Of a DNA stretch of 64,000 nt, positions 1-12,500 are shown piece after piece; position 1 is the first letter of the stretch, and every line of letters begins with the position of its first letter. The notes beneath the pieces are model-generated. The model saw only the letters and a program-made list of their open reading frames with translations. It was not told where the DNA came from and ran no database searches. Made by a program: the position numbers and the translations under genes. This stretch comes from Salvator merianae (Eukaryota > Chordata > Lepidosauria > Squamata > Teiidae), in contig QVOM02000021.1 in NCBI GenBank assembly GCA_003586115.2, positions 10,306,248-10,370,247 of the forward strand, written 5' to 3'.

Positions 1-447
1 GCATCAGCAGCAACCAACAAAAATTCAAAGAAATCACTAGTCCTTAAGTAATCCCACAGGCCTTAAATAGTAACACTGAATTTATAGCATGTCACATACA
101 GCTGAAAATAATTTTTAATGTTTAATATTAATTATCTATGCATATCAAGCCAGTGACATACTTGAGAATAATTCTTAAAAGTTGCCAGCAGATCCATTTT
201 AAGCACAGCTGTATTCCCTATATCTGTCAATTAAAATTTGGGTAAGCCGTTATCAGGTGACTAATGTTTATCTCTTTGTTCTTCTGTTTTCAGAAACAGC
301 TTCGATGCTTTAGCAGAAAGCAGAAAACCCAATTTTTCTTCAATAATTGCATTATTGAGCCAACACTTTACAACAATGGGTTGAAACAGCTTTTAAAATA
401 TTATCACATGCCCTTTCTAAAAATAGCCTGTTTATGCATGTACTCAC
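1..447 (-). other. ERBIN intron downstream of exon c20 (partial)
   Basis: AT-rich intronic sequence starting with the GTGAGT donor of c20. I see no exon matching the expected PDZ-proximal part of ERBIN and no recognisable repeat. Confidence 0.7.
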
Positions 448-591
448 ACGAATAATGTGAACATCAGAACTTCTTCCGTCTGCAACACTCAAGGCAACAT
501 TACCCTGGCTGCCATGCAGGTCCCTAGAGCTGCCATAGTGAAAACTGCTAACTGGAGCATAATTGGAATTAAAGGACCTAGACAGCATGCT
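448..591 (-). CDS. ERBIN: ERBIN cassette exon c20, residues 1205-1252
   Basis: 144 nt, phase 0 at both ends; acceptor CAG after a pyrimidine tract, donor GTGAGT. It encodes [20 protein letters not shown] then [20 protein letters not shown] and SSDVHIIR. This matches a 48-residue insert that I recall in longer mammalian ERBIN isoforms and that other isoforms omit. It lies between the basic end of c19 and the PDZ-proximal exons, which are outside the window. Its symmetric length means inclusion or skipping preserves the frame. Confidence 0.85.
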
Positions 592-3500
592 CTGAATAAA
601 GAGGGGACAGATAACAGAGATTAGTGCAGCATGCAAAAACCACAGGACATGTTATACACAGAGTCAGTGTAGACGCATACATGGCATATCATGCAAAAAT
701 CGTGCACCCAAAGGGTCAACACTCTGAAGGATTTTTTTTTTTTAAAAAAAATCTCAGTGATGTCCATGTGATCGTTTGTACAAAAACAAAGCATGCATCC
801 TGACATAATAATTACAACTTATATAAAAACCTTAAAAATGTGCATCTGGCTAAGAAAAACACAATGCACTATATTTTAACAACAGTCAACATAGCCTATG
901 GATGACTATGCTGACAAAAGGAAGAGTGGATGACTGAAGTACACTTTTCTGGAAGCATTTAATGAGTAGACGCAGAGGAAATACATTTTTCAGTTTCTAC
1001 AGGCCTTCATGAAATTAAGATAGATTTTAACACATTGCGTCAATTTTCAAAGACTGAAGTAATTTTTTAAAGTCTTAAGTTTTTAATGCAATATGAGTTT
1101 TGTCACGACCGAAATTTCTAATGCATATTTTTAATTATTCTTACGTTAACTTAAGATGTCATCATTTATTTTTGAAAGAAATACACATAACCAGCAAACA
1201 CAACTACTCTGTGATTTTTGCAGCTAGCTGATGAAAAGACAATCAGAAATGATGTTGTGAATATATTTATACAAAAAGAGTCCTTAGAAGTAACTAGATA
1301 TTAAGAAAATACATTAATAATTTTGTTCTATTTTCCTCCTTCCCAATATTTTCAAGGTAGCTAACATTAATGAACTAGCAGGGCAATCTTGACCTGACAG
1401 TTGCAGTCTTCTACCCCAGAAGACCTATAGTGCCATAATGACCTGGCCACTGAAGTATATTTCTGATTAGCCGCTGCCCCACTTGACAGCCCTGGCCCAA
1501 ACTGGGTTTGAATGGACAAACAGCTAACTGCCCTTTCCACACTTTATTCTGCATTCAAGACCTAAGAGCCATGGAATCAAAACCACCAATAATCTGCAGC
1601 TATAGCCTTTTTTTCCTGCCAGAACAGTGGTGAGTATCCATCAATGACAAATAAGATCTGCATAATTTGATACACAGACACCTTGACAGCTAGGGGAACT
1701 GGAGGTTAGGACTATACAGAAAAACAATAAAACTAGAAAACCAAATTTGTGACCTGAAATAACTGGTTGTTTCTGGATTTTTTAGAGGCAGCCTTCTGAT
1801 GAGAATGCAGATGGCATTTCAGTATGGCAGAAAGCTATCCTTTCTACCTTCGTACATGCCATAAAGATGACATATCGTCTCCCAACATGTGGGATGGCTG
1901 CACATCCCAGCTCCAGATAGGCTGTCTCCTGCTCCAGTAGCCAAAAGGGGCAACGTAACCTCAGAGTGGGATAAACCAATCTGAAGTTACCTGTTCTGGT
2001 AGAGTTGGTACTGAGTGTCCACTATGTTGCCCAAGTACTGACTGAATACAGGATTCCAGTACTGGGTTCACTCTGATCTTCTGGTGTCCTGGCTGGAAAA
2101 TTAGGGATCTGTGGGCAGTGTTTTGCCAGCAGAAAGTTTTCAGGAGCTGCAAAGGGTTGCTCAGAACCTCAGTGTTTGTCTTTGGCCTTTCCACAAACTG
2201 GCAACAGTTTTCTGCTGTACACAGACTATCCTCACTAGGACCCCACAACGATGCAGCATATAAGTGTCAGCCCCCCTGCCCCCCAAAATATATTTAGTTT
2301 GCATTATGGAGCAGGAAGTAACACATGAATCATAATAAACATGTAGATGATAACAAGCACCATCAAGCTCCCTGCCAATTGTCACCATGCAGGTTATAAA
2401 GCAACCATCTTGCCTGTTGGGAATGGATCAGGCAGTGCTCCAGAAAGTGTCAACTGGAGTCCAATTTCATGTGAATCTTGTCCTGAAAGTGCCTTAGAAA
2501 TTTATCACAGCAAGCTTCTGAAGATGGCAACAGCCCTTTAAACAGCTGGAACATCTCTGCTTGACGGCCACTTGAGGATGCAATGGAGGCAGAGAAGTAC
2601 GTTTCACTACTGCTGCCGCCACATGCTAGGCATGATAATTATGCTCTTACAAGTGTTCAGTCAGATTCACAATGAGATTTTCTCCTCTTGTGCTCTAGTC
2701 ATTGGTCCACCTGCTTCATCGCTTGCAGCTCACTGCTATACCTAGGTGCTTTGTATACTCAGTCATTTGCCTGGAATACTCAGCCAGGTTTGTTTTTAAA
2801 TGTTCAAGAAGACAAAACAGTTTTAGAATTTAAATTATACTGCAACCAGAAAAGAAATGAGAAGACTTGCCCCTTTTAATATAAATCCCGACATTCAAGA
2901 TCGGTGAATTATTGCTGAAACAATTAGGATACGAAAGTATATATCCTTCCCTATCTCATGGCTAAGGGTATGTTTAGGTTTATAGCATTAATATATATTT
3001 TCAGGGATTTGTATAAGAAGCTAACTGTGTAAGCTGAGTTTGAGCACTTTGGCCTAAATTTTTAATAGCTTTTCTACAAGTTTAAAACCTGGAATTTATT
3101 AAGCCTCTTGTGACCTCTACCAAATTCACTCTCAACAGGAACTTGTTTAAAATAACCATAGATAAAATGCAATGAATGTATTTGAATGATAAAAGATAAC
3201 CATGCCTACAATTCTGCTGAAAAATAAAATATCTGTAGCAGTCCAATAATCTGAGAAAATGAACTCTTTTGCATATTACCACTGCATGTAACAAAATGAC
3301 TGATTCCTGCTAAGGTGTTAGCTTAGCAGCTGACCAATATATACTTTATTATTTTAATTATGGTGTCTGAGAAGCCACATGTAGGCCCAATTCCCACATA
3401 CTGCTGACAGTGTGACTGCTATCAAAACATTGTCTGAAAATGACAATTTCCCATATTTGCCTGCATGATTAAAATCAACTTGAACATATGTAGGCATTGT

Positions 3501-6500
3501 TTTATATGAATGGCTTCAAATGCATCAGAACAATGACTGAATGATATGATAAAAGGCCTTAGGGTAATGCTATCTCCCCTTCTTTTGATGTCACTGAGGG
3601 AAGATTTCACGTGAGAACATTTTAACTAATTTTGGTTTGCTATGTTCAAGCCAAGGTAAACGAATTTTAAACTATGACAAGTATAAAATCTTAACTAGTG
3701 TTAATCTCTATTTCCATAGCAACAAAATGCAGCTTGTTGAAAAGGGAAGCAAATGAACAAATCTGTTCTTTATAGCACACTGGAGAAGAGGGAAGCATGT
3801 AAGCTTAAGAATTATTCTGCACTATTAAAATACAGATCAAGACCTCAGAATTCTTTCCAACTAAAGACACAAAATTGCAAATATTCATACTCTAAGCTGA
3901 CCATATAACTATTGACACATAAATCTGAATTTCCAAAGACATCACTCTACTCATAAAACATTCAAAAACAACTACTGAACGGCACATGCAATATATGATC
4001 ACTATCACAACATTCTACACACAGTTTTTTCTATCAGCCTTGTGCTTAAGCACTTGTCCAATAACCTGAGGCATTAATGAAATGCACATAAGCAAGCAGG
4101 CAAATTGGTTTTATTCTGGCACACAGTGTTTCAATCTTTTCTCTTTGCTTATCATAGGAATAAGAAGTTTCCAGCTTAACACTGTGCAGAGAATTGAAGC
4201 TGGTTGCCAGAGGAGAACCAGAAGTCATTCTTCTCTGCCACCTCCCAGCAGAATACTCAATTATTTTGCAGGTTAACGGTTTTTGTGGGTGTATAGGTGG
4301 CTAATCTGTAGCCCAGTGGAAATATACAGTCCACTAAAGCAGGTCCCCAGGTACTCCCCAAAATACATACTGCTCTCATTATTTCTTAGCATCACGTATT
4401 TATCTACCTTTTGACCTGTTTTTTTTAATTGTGGGAGATTACATCATGATCGAATGATCCTTCATGGTCACCTTCATCTTCACCCTCCCAAAATACCTCT
4501 CATTCACCACACTCATGGCATTGCTTTAGTATTCTCTTGGTATGTGTCCATTTCACTGTCCTTGATATCTATCCATCAAAGGTCTGACCAAAGGGCAATC
4601 ACCCATAACTTACACAGCTGTTTTGCTTATCAGTTTACTGTCTTCAGGGGTAACCACCAGATGGCACTGATAAGCTTAAAATACGTCATAATAAATTAAA
4701 CAGATTAAACATTAACAAGGGGAAAAGCTATGCCAATACTGATGCCAAATATTTTAACTTCTATGTATCTCTCAAACTCGCACACACAAACATACTGTAT
4801 GTGTGTTTGTGTGTATATACATGGGCATGAAACACATGCACAAACTATTAGATCATCAAAGGACATCCAGATTCTTTGTACAGCTCTGCCTGTCAAACCT
4901 GAACAGACAAGGCAGAAAGGAAGAGGAAGTACAGCAACTGGTGAACCACATTTTATCTCACCAAGCTGCCCTTTGATCTGTATCAGCCACATCACACCAC
5001 ACCCATTTCTTTCAGCTGTCCTTGGTTGTCTATCTAAAATATGCCTCTTGGTATATACTTGCTCATTCAAATTAATGGTGGTGAATACAAATATACAAGG
5101 ACAAATGGCAGAATGTTCATTTTTTTTAAAGCTAGGAATAATTTAAGCACTTTCTTCAGCTCACTAATTGGTTTCTTATTTTCACAGTCACTAATAAAAA
5201 ACCTAGCCGTTGCTAAGGTAATCTTGGAGCTTTTGTCAGAAAATAGATATTTTGCGTATACAGTGGTAGACTCTTGACAAACTGCTAAATAAAATTTGTA
5301 AACAAGATGTACATATTCCTTCTGCCTACTAACTCTTGATTTGTTGAAAACTAAATTCCCTTAGATCTGTCCTTCAACACTTGTGAAAATTAGGCTTTAA
5401 TCTTGCCTTGGTGAAAGCAATTTGGTATTTACCAAGATTTAGGTTATTTAAATAAGAAGCCACCAGAAGAGGATTGCTGTAACTAACCACTGTCTAAATT
5501 TAGCAACAAGCAGAATAAATTAACCCTGGCTATAAGCTCCTGGAAGAAAATATCAAATAATCTTTGTCTAATAAAGAAAAATTCTAAATTGTAGCTCTTC
5601 TGGTATACACCAATAAACCAATTTGGCAAAGCTTGTGAATTGGAAATTTAACTATTGGGTTTAAGTATTACCCAAGGGCTCAAGTAATATCCTACATGTT
5701 CCCTTACATATATAATTTTACATGCTTATAACGGCCAGCCAAGCTTTGGATGGGTATGATGAAAACTGATTAGGTAGCTCATTTTCAGGTAAAAGCATTC
5801 TCAGTTTCTTTTAATGTAGGTCAACAAAGGCCTCCATCCCAAGGTATGTGAACAACGCAATGCACAGATATAGCACAAATGCATTTCCAGCCAGAGAGTA
5901 GCATCTGTTAAATGAACACATTAAAGCATTCTGAATCCCAAATACATATCGCTAAACAAGAGAAACACACAATGGAGCACTTTTGCACATGCAAACCTAC
6001 TCAACTATTATGTTTAGCAGGCAAGGTCCTACAGGTAAGTCCAGATACCCTCAGCAAATCTGTGGTGACAGCTTAGGGGAAGGTCTTTTCTGTGGTGGGC
6101 TCCCAGTTGCACAACAGTCTCGCTTGTGATCCAGTCAATAACATTATATACCTTCTTATTCCCCTTTAAGATTTACTTTTTTGTAAAGACCCTTGCCCTT
6201 CTAATGTCCCTCCTTCCTTCTGCTGAGCTATATTTTTAAATGCATTTATTGGTTTTTAAATTAGTCAATTTGTTTTAATTGTTGCTAATCTGCTAACTTT
6301 TAAAAACAATGTTAACTGCTTTAAAATCTTCAGGTCAAGTGCAGGATATAAATTAAAAATAAAAAAACCCTAAGAATTCTACATCCATAAGCAGTCTTAC
6401 ACTAATAGAACAACCTTGGGTCAGACTCCATTGCGAGAGTAAGCATACCTCTGTTCTACACAGTTTACCTCATCATTTTTTTTCTGTTGATTTGTTCTGA

Positions 6501-9500
6501 TATCATTTTCAATCCATTAACAGCCAGTAACTAAACAAAGGCCCTTTCTGCACGCTAGTGCAGACTATGGTAGGCCCTGGGCAAGACCTTTCATAGTTTG
6601 CACTAGCATATGGATGGCAGGTCCCTATTCTGAGATATAATCTACAATAAGGCCAAGTGCAGAAAGGGCCAAAGTGAAAGCTGTATATGATTATTTCTAA
6701 AGTTACTTTAGTATCTGGTAGCTGCCATCGGAATCAAACAGTTCTTTTTTTATCAAGTGTTATAAATTCAATGCAAGTGAAATACCCTTCACTCTATCAT
6801 GGCCATTAACTTCACAGACTCTCTGCATGTCTAAAAATAAGCCATTTACTCTACAACCTCTCTGTTCCAACACTGTCCATTTTATATAAAAGTTAGAACG
6901 AATATAACCATTTCTATGTGAGCATGATATAGTGGTCTTGGACTGTAATAAAAATTATAATGTTCGTGTGAAGTAGGATTTCAGGACATCCAGTTGAGGA
7001 GAAACGTATATAGCTCATTTCTGCATGTGGACTTATAAAAGGAACGTAGTTCTATTTACGTTGCTCCAGTGGAGCTTGCCAGTGTTAGATCTTGTTTTCA
7101 CTTGCTTACATCAATCCCAATTTGAGCAGGTAAAAAGAGAATTGCATTCCAGTTACTGCTCTGCTTTCACTGGAACAGAATAAATAAAAGCACATAACTA
7201 GCTGATAGCACGCATAGTTGCTGTGGTACCTTACATTAAGCAGACTTTCTAGATCAAAAGGGAAGAGGAAAATGAAAGAATTTATGCAAATCGTCACTAC
7301 AAAAGCTACTGATAGAAATCAACAATGCATATGCTGCTTGACCTGGCTGAAAATACTATACAATTTAATTTAAAAAAAACACTAAAAGCTATTTTCAGCA
7401 ATACATAAAAAACAACTACAGCAAAAATATAACAGTAATAGAGATAATTAAAAGGTAGCAATAATACTAGATAACTATAAATAAATGTAAAAAAAAGCTT
7501 TTAAATACCAAAAAATTAGCCTTCAGTACTTAGCTTATTTCGGAGAAAAATACTCGCAAGTCACATTGTAGTAGGTTGTAGTATAACCAGTAGGGGCCTT
7601 TTCTATAGATTTTAGTGAAAAAGCAGGTTTATTAAAGGAGGTGCTTTTTGAGACAAGTATCACACAGGCACTGATTTATATTTCCTGGAGGGGCACACTG
7701 GTAGTTTTCTCATGGCTGTAGTCTCTCCCATAATAAAACCAACCTCTTGAGAGGCATCATGGTGCTGATGTATCAAATTACCAGCCTCTCTTTAGGAATA
7801 TGAGATAGGACCACTACTATGAATCCAACATTAACAAAGAAACAGCCAGGTCACACTAGCAATATATAAGCAATGTATAAAATCTTAGGCCTTTTCTGCA
7901 TGGACCCTTAATGTGGATTAAGAGTCCAAGTAGTTCAAATCCAGGTCTCCAGATCCGCACGTTTCTATGGGTCTAGGAGGAGCTATTCCCTGCTGGTACG
8001 CCTCCATCTGCTTTCGATGGAGCCTGATCCAGATTAAGGAGGCCTTAATCTGGATCCCTGGCAGGCCCATTTAATCACCTCCTGTGTTTGGGACAACTGT
8101 GGGGCACATTTCAGCGGTACACCATAGTGCGTTGCTGATATGCACTCCCCCAAAGGCCACAAGGCTAGGAACTTTTGTTTCTAGTCCTCAGAGGTGTCGG
8201 GGTACAGCCACAAAGCTTGGATCAGTTTTGAGGCTGCAGCACGGGCTGACCTTTTCATGTTTGGGATCAGTAGGTTTGGCTATTCCAGATCCACTGATCC
8301 CAGCCAACTGCAGGCAAGTGCAGAAAAGGCCTTATATTCAAGCATGCTGAAGCACATCCCCTTTTCACTTAGGTTTCACATTTGTTCTATCTTTCAACAA
8401 ACAACCTTCCTGGATATTTTAAGAGATCACTGTTTAAAAAAAATAATATTTAGGCATGATGTCATATAGTCATATGTATTCTAGTTTTCAAAGTTTACTA
8501 TCATATCTGTAGATCATGCTTCATTCAGAACGTTAGGCTTTTACAGACTGAATCAGGAACAGCATGGGAAAATAAAGGATATGAGTAAAACTGGTTACCT
8601 TTTCTAATTTTTTGGCTTCAATATGGCGCAGCACCTGTTCTCTCCAATCATGGGGGACTTTACTTTTTCCTGGAGGATCGAGCAGAGAGTGTTCAGAGCT
8701 AACTCTTGAGTTTGTTCTTTTAGAAGGACTAGTCCTTGAGTAATTGAAATCACTAACTGACATAGTTCTCTCCGGTATCTCATTTGCTGAAGGTCGAGCA
8801 CTCTGAGGTCGTGATACATTTGGCCCATCAACACTGTAGGTTCTTGCTGAAAGTGGTCTCTGTGGCCCTGACATTACCGGGGGAACTCTTCCCATTGAGT
8901 GCAAATCCCTGTATGTTAAATAATCTCCTTCAGAAACATGAGGACGCCGAAGAGGTCCAGAATCACCAACATTCATGGAAGCAGTGGAAGAGACGCTACT
9001 CTGCCGCTGAAGAGTGTTTCGGGATGCTCCGGGAACAAGTCTTTCATTTGGTGAAACAGCCCACATTTCAATTTGCCTGCCACTTGGTCTTGTATGCATA
9101 TTATATGCAGCACTAGCTCTAACATTGTTATGGTTAGAGAAATTCATGTTTGCTGAGTGCTTCACAGAACTGCAAGTCTCTGTGGTATCTGATCTTTGCA
9201 AACGCTGAGGAGGCAAGCAGTTTTGCTCAACCAAGGAGTTTTGTTTTTGGGGCCACAAGGATTCTTTGGCTGCCATACTGCTGCTATATTGGATATTATA
9301 CTGGGGAGTGCTGAATGGTTGTGAAGTAGTTGCTCCTTGCCCTCTCACCACATTAGTATTTTCAGGATTATGATTTGAATCAAATTTGAACCCTGTTTTG
9401 GTACCTACTAAATCAGATGATGACGAACACCCAGCAAATACTTGTAACGGTTGGTCATAGAGGAGAGTAGCTGATTTGCTCCGGACTATGTTTTTTCCAT

Positions 9501-12500
9501 CTGGAACCATAACTGTTGGTTTAACCACTGGATTTGGCTGCTGGGATCCATTGTCATTAATAATATCATAAATTTTCAGAGCACCTGTGTCCATGTTAGT
9601 TATGCTATGAGATTTTATAACTGGCCCACTTCGTTGCGGTGATAAGTCTTCAGTGCTCTTCGAAAGACACATTTCTGAAGAAGAATCTGTGTCAATTGTC
9701 ACACTTCTCTTCAACTCCATTTTACCTTCAGAATGAAGCACTTCTGAAGAATGTCCGTTTATATTATTTACGGCAGACAAGTTGGAATACTTATTTCCAT
9801 TTTCTAAGGGTTCATTTTCTTTGATATTATTGTTTAAAATACCCTCCAGAGTTGACAATTCCTTTGTTTTTATTTGTTCTACCACATTTGACTGCACTCC
9901 TCCTTCATCCACCTTGCAAATATTCATATTAATTTGATGAAATGTGTGAGACTCATCAGTACTGGTGTTTAGCTCAACTCCTCTCTCTATCAGAGCTAAT
10001 CTCTCTTCAATGTTTAATCTGAATTCATTGAAATTTGAAATTTTATCTTGGGCATCCAACTTTTCTTCTGCTACAACATCTACTTCACTTCCATTTTGTA
10101 AAAGACTATTAGAATTTTCATCTTCTTGCCTGCAAGCAAAAAAACTGTTTAAAATTAAACAGTTTTCCTATAGTATTGTTCCTATAGTATTAAAGAGTTT
10201 ACTGATTACTTTTTACAACACCGAAATCAAAGGATGTCATGAATTGCAAAACAGAGCAATCTATCCTCTTGTCAAGACCTACAGAAGAGCAAGTGACATC
10301 ATGGCTAGAGTGACATGAAGAAGAAGAACTTGGTTTTTATACCCCGCTTTTCTCGGCAAAAGCTGACTCAAAGCAGCTTACAAGGTTATTTTTTGCCCAA
10401 AGGCTTACATCTGTCTATCTTCCGCATCACACAATGTGATGCTCCCAATTTATCTACTTGCAATTACTTGCTTTTGAACAGCTAGGTTGGCTGGAGCTAG
10501 AGGCCAGTAGAGGGCGCTCATCCCCTCTACACAGCAGACAGGGGCCTTGAACTCCGATCCTCCTATTGAAAGATCAGTGCCTTAGCCTTCTGCGCCACTG
10601 TGCCATGTTAGAACCTAGGGGTCTCTTAGTTCAAATCCTTACTGAGCCATGAAATATCACTAGGTCATTTGGGACCAGTCACAACCTTTTGCCTTAACCT
10701 AGCACAGAAGGTTGTTAGGATAAAATGGAGGGAAGGAGAATGGGGTGCACCAAATAGGGCTCTTTTGACAAAGGAGAGAATATAAAATGCTAATACAGTA
10801 GAGTCTCAATTATCCGTCCTTCGGTAATCCGACACTCTGGATTATCCGATGTCGCGGCTGCTTGGGGGCGTGGCTGTAGGCATTTCTGCACCCCAGACAC
10901 GCCCCCAAGCGCGGCAGCGGCGAGCAGGCATTTGCCGCAAGTTCCCTCTTTTGGGCCGACAGAAGCTCCGTTGCATCGAAGCTTCACACAGCCTTAAAGA
11001 GGGAACTTGCAGACCAATCGGAAACGTCAGAAAAATCAAGGTGAAGGGAAAGACCTTCACCTTGAATGTTCTGACGTTTCCGATCCCTCTCTCACCCTCC
11101 TAGTCTGTCAGTTGCGCGCGTGACTGCCAGACTGGGGGGGGGGAGGGAGGGATCGGAAACGGAGAAAAATCAAGGCTAAGGGAAGACCTTTGCCGCGAAG
11201 GTCTTCCCTTCGCCTTGATTTTTCTCCATTTCCAATCCCTCCCTCTCCCCCCCTAGTCTGGCAGTCGCACGGAATGAGACCCTCCGGATTATCTGACGGT
11301 CTCGGCTATCCGACCATCAGCCAGCCCGTTTACGTCGGATAGTCGAGACTCTACTGTACCCTGTAATTTTTTTTAATGCAACAAATAAATAAGTCCTGCC
11401 CAAACCTGGAGGACTGTGTTCATTGGAACTGTTTGATCAGGGATGATATGCCTCTAAAGGCCAGTGACTGAGGTACAGTGAGCAAGCTGTTGTGCTCACA
11501 CTGTGGTTGTGGCTTTCCATATATAACCAGTTGACTATTGTAAGAATAGGCTGCTGGATTAGACATAATCAATATAGGTAGGCTCACAAACAGGTTCAAA
11601 CACTAGTTTGTAGCATATGCAAAGAAGATGGGGTCTTGAGGATCTACATTTCATGAACATTGAGAGATGTTGAGCAGGTGAGCATTAACAGGGTAGATCT
11701 ATCTTCTTTGATCTCCTTACTTCCCATGCTTTCTCTTTTAATGACATCACCATCTGAGCTGTGGCCATTTTCACATGTTCCTCTAACCCTTACCAAGCCT
11801 GAACATGGCAGAAATAATGTTTTTCTGCCCCCCCTTCAGGCTTGGTAGGGTCAGAGAAAGCCTAAGAATGGCAGGACTGTTATGGCCCATGCAGTGACAT
11901 CACTGTAAGGCTCGCACCTGCCCCCTCCCAGCTGCAAAAGTAACTGGGGAAAAAAATCAAAGGGTTGGTGCTGTGGTACAGGCTTGGGGAATTACCTACA
12001 CATGTGGTGGACTTGCCCCTTAGTACAAACTTTTTGGAAAGTAGTGCTGAAATAGAAACTATACTTTGTGTCTCTATAGCTTGGACACCAGACCTGTGTA
12101 TACTGCGGAACTACAGAGCTACCCTTCTATCAAATCAACACTAAGACTCTTAGACTTTATGCTTTTAGCTGCTAAACAAGTGATGGGAACAAAATGGAAA
12201 TGTACTTTGCCATGTACTCTCTCAAGCTGGTATGTGTCTCTCTGGACAATAGTAAGATGGGACTGTATCAATACCCAGTTCCATAAGCTCCAGGGACAAA
12301 CTGATGGGTTATCCTTCTACAGAACCTGGCAAAAGTTCCTAACTTATGCACCATCATCCTTGGACTTTACCCCAGCAAAATATCATCCTCTGTTGCTGTT
12401 TTTTGATATACGTGTTCACGTATTTAAACAATAAAATTTATATATATATAAAAAGAACAACAGAGACAGGCAAATTTGACCTTTAATCTGTGTCACACTC

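Larger units (their letters stand above)
592..8598 (-). other. ERBIN intron between c19 and c20 (8.0 kb)
   Basis: AT-rich intron. Apart from two Harbinger-like MITEs (6540-6670, 7888-8331), nothing is recognised. An imperfect CA/TG palindrome lies near 4785-4815. Only shadow open frames of less than 140 codons occur, with no familiar protein in them. No PDZ-region ERBIN exon was found here despite a search by eye. Confidence 0.75.

Noticed and set aside
1961..2248. 95-codon minus frame ending near a GTAACT donor-like site, considered as a PDZ-side ERBIN exon
   Set aside because: The translation has no resemblance to the PDZ-proximal or PDZ sequence of ERBIN, and it would lie on the wrong side of exon c20 for the expected order.
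4705..5146. Overlapping 121- and 138-codon frames on opposite strands
   Set aside because: Both cross a CA/TG-rich imperfect palindrome, and neither shows a recognisable domain. Likely chance frames in low-complexity sequence.
10842..11103. Arg/Ala-rich frames in a GC-rich patch
   Set aside because: They fall entirely inside the Tigger-like element at 10796-11356 and reflect its CpG-rich palindromes.
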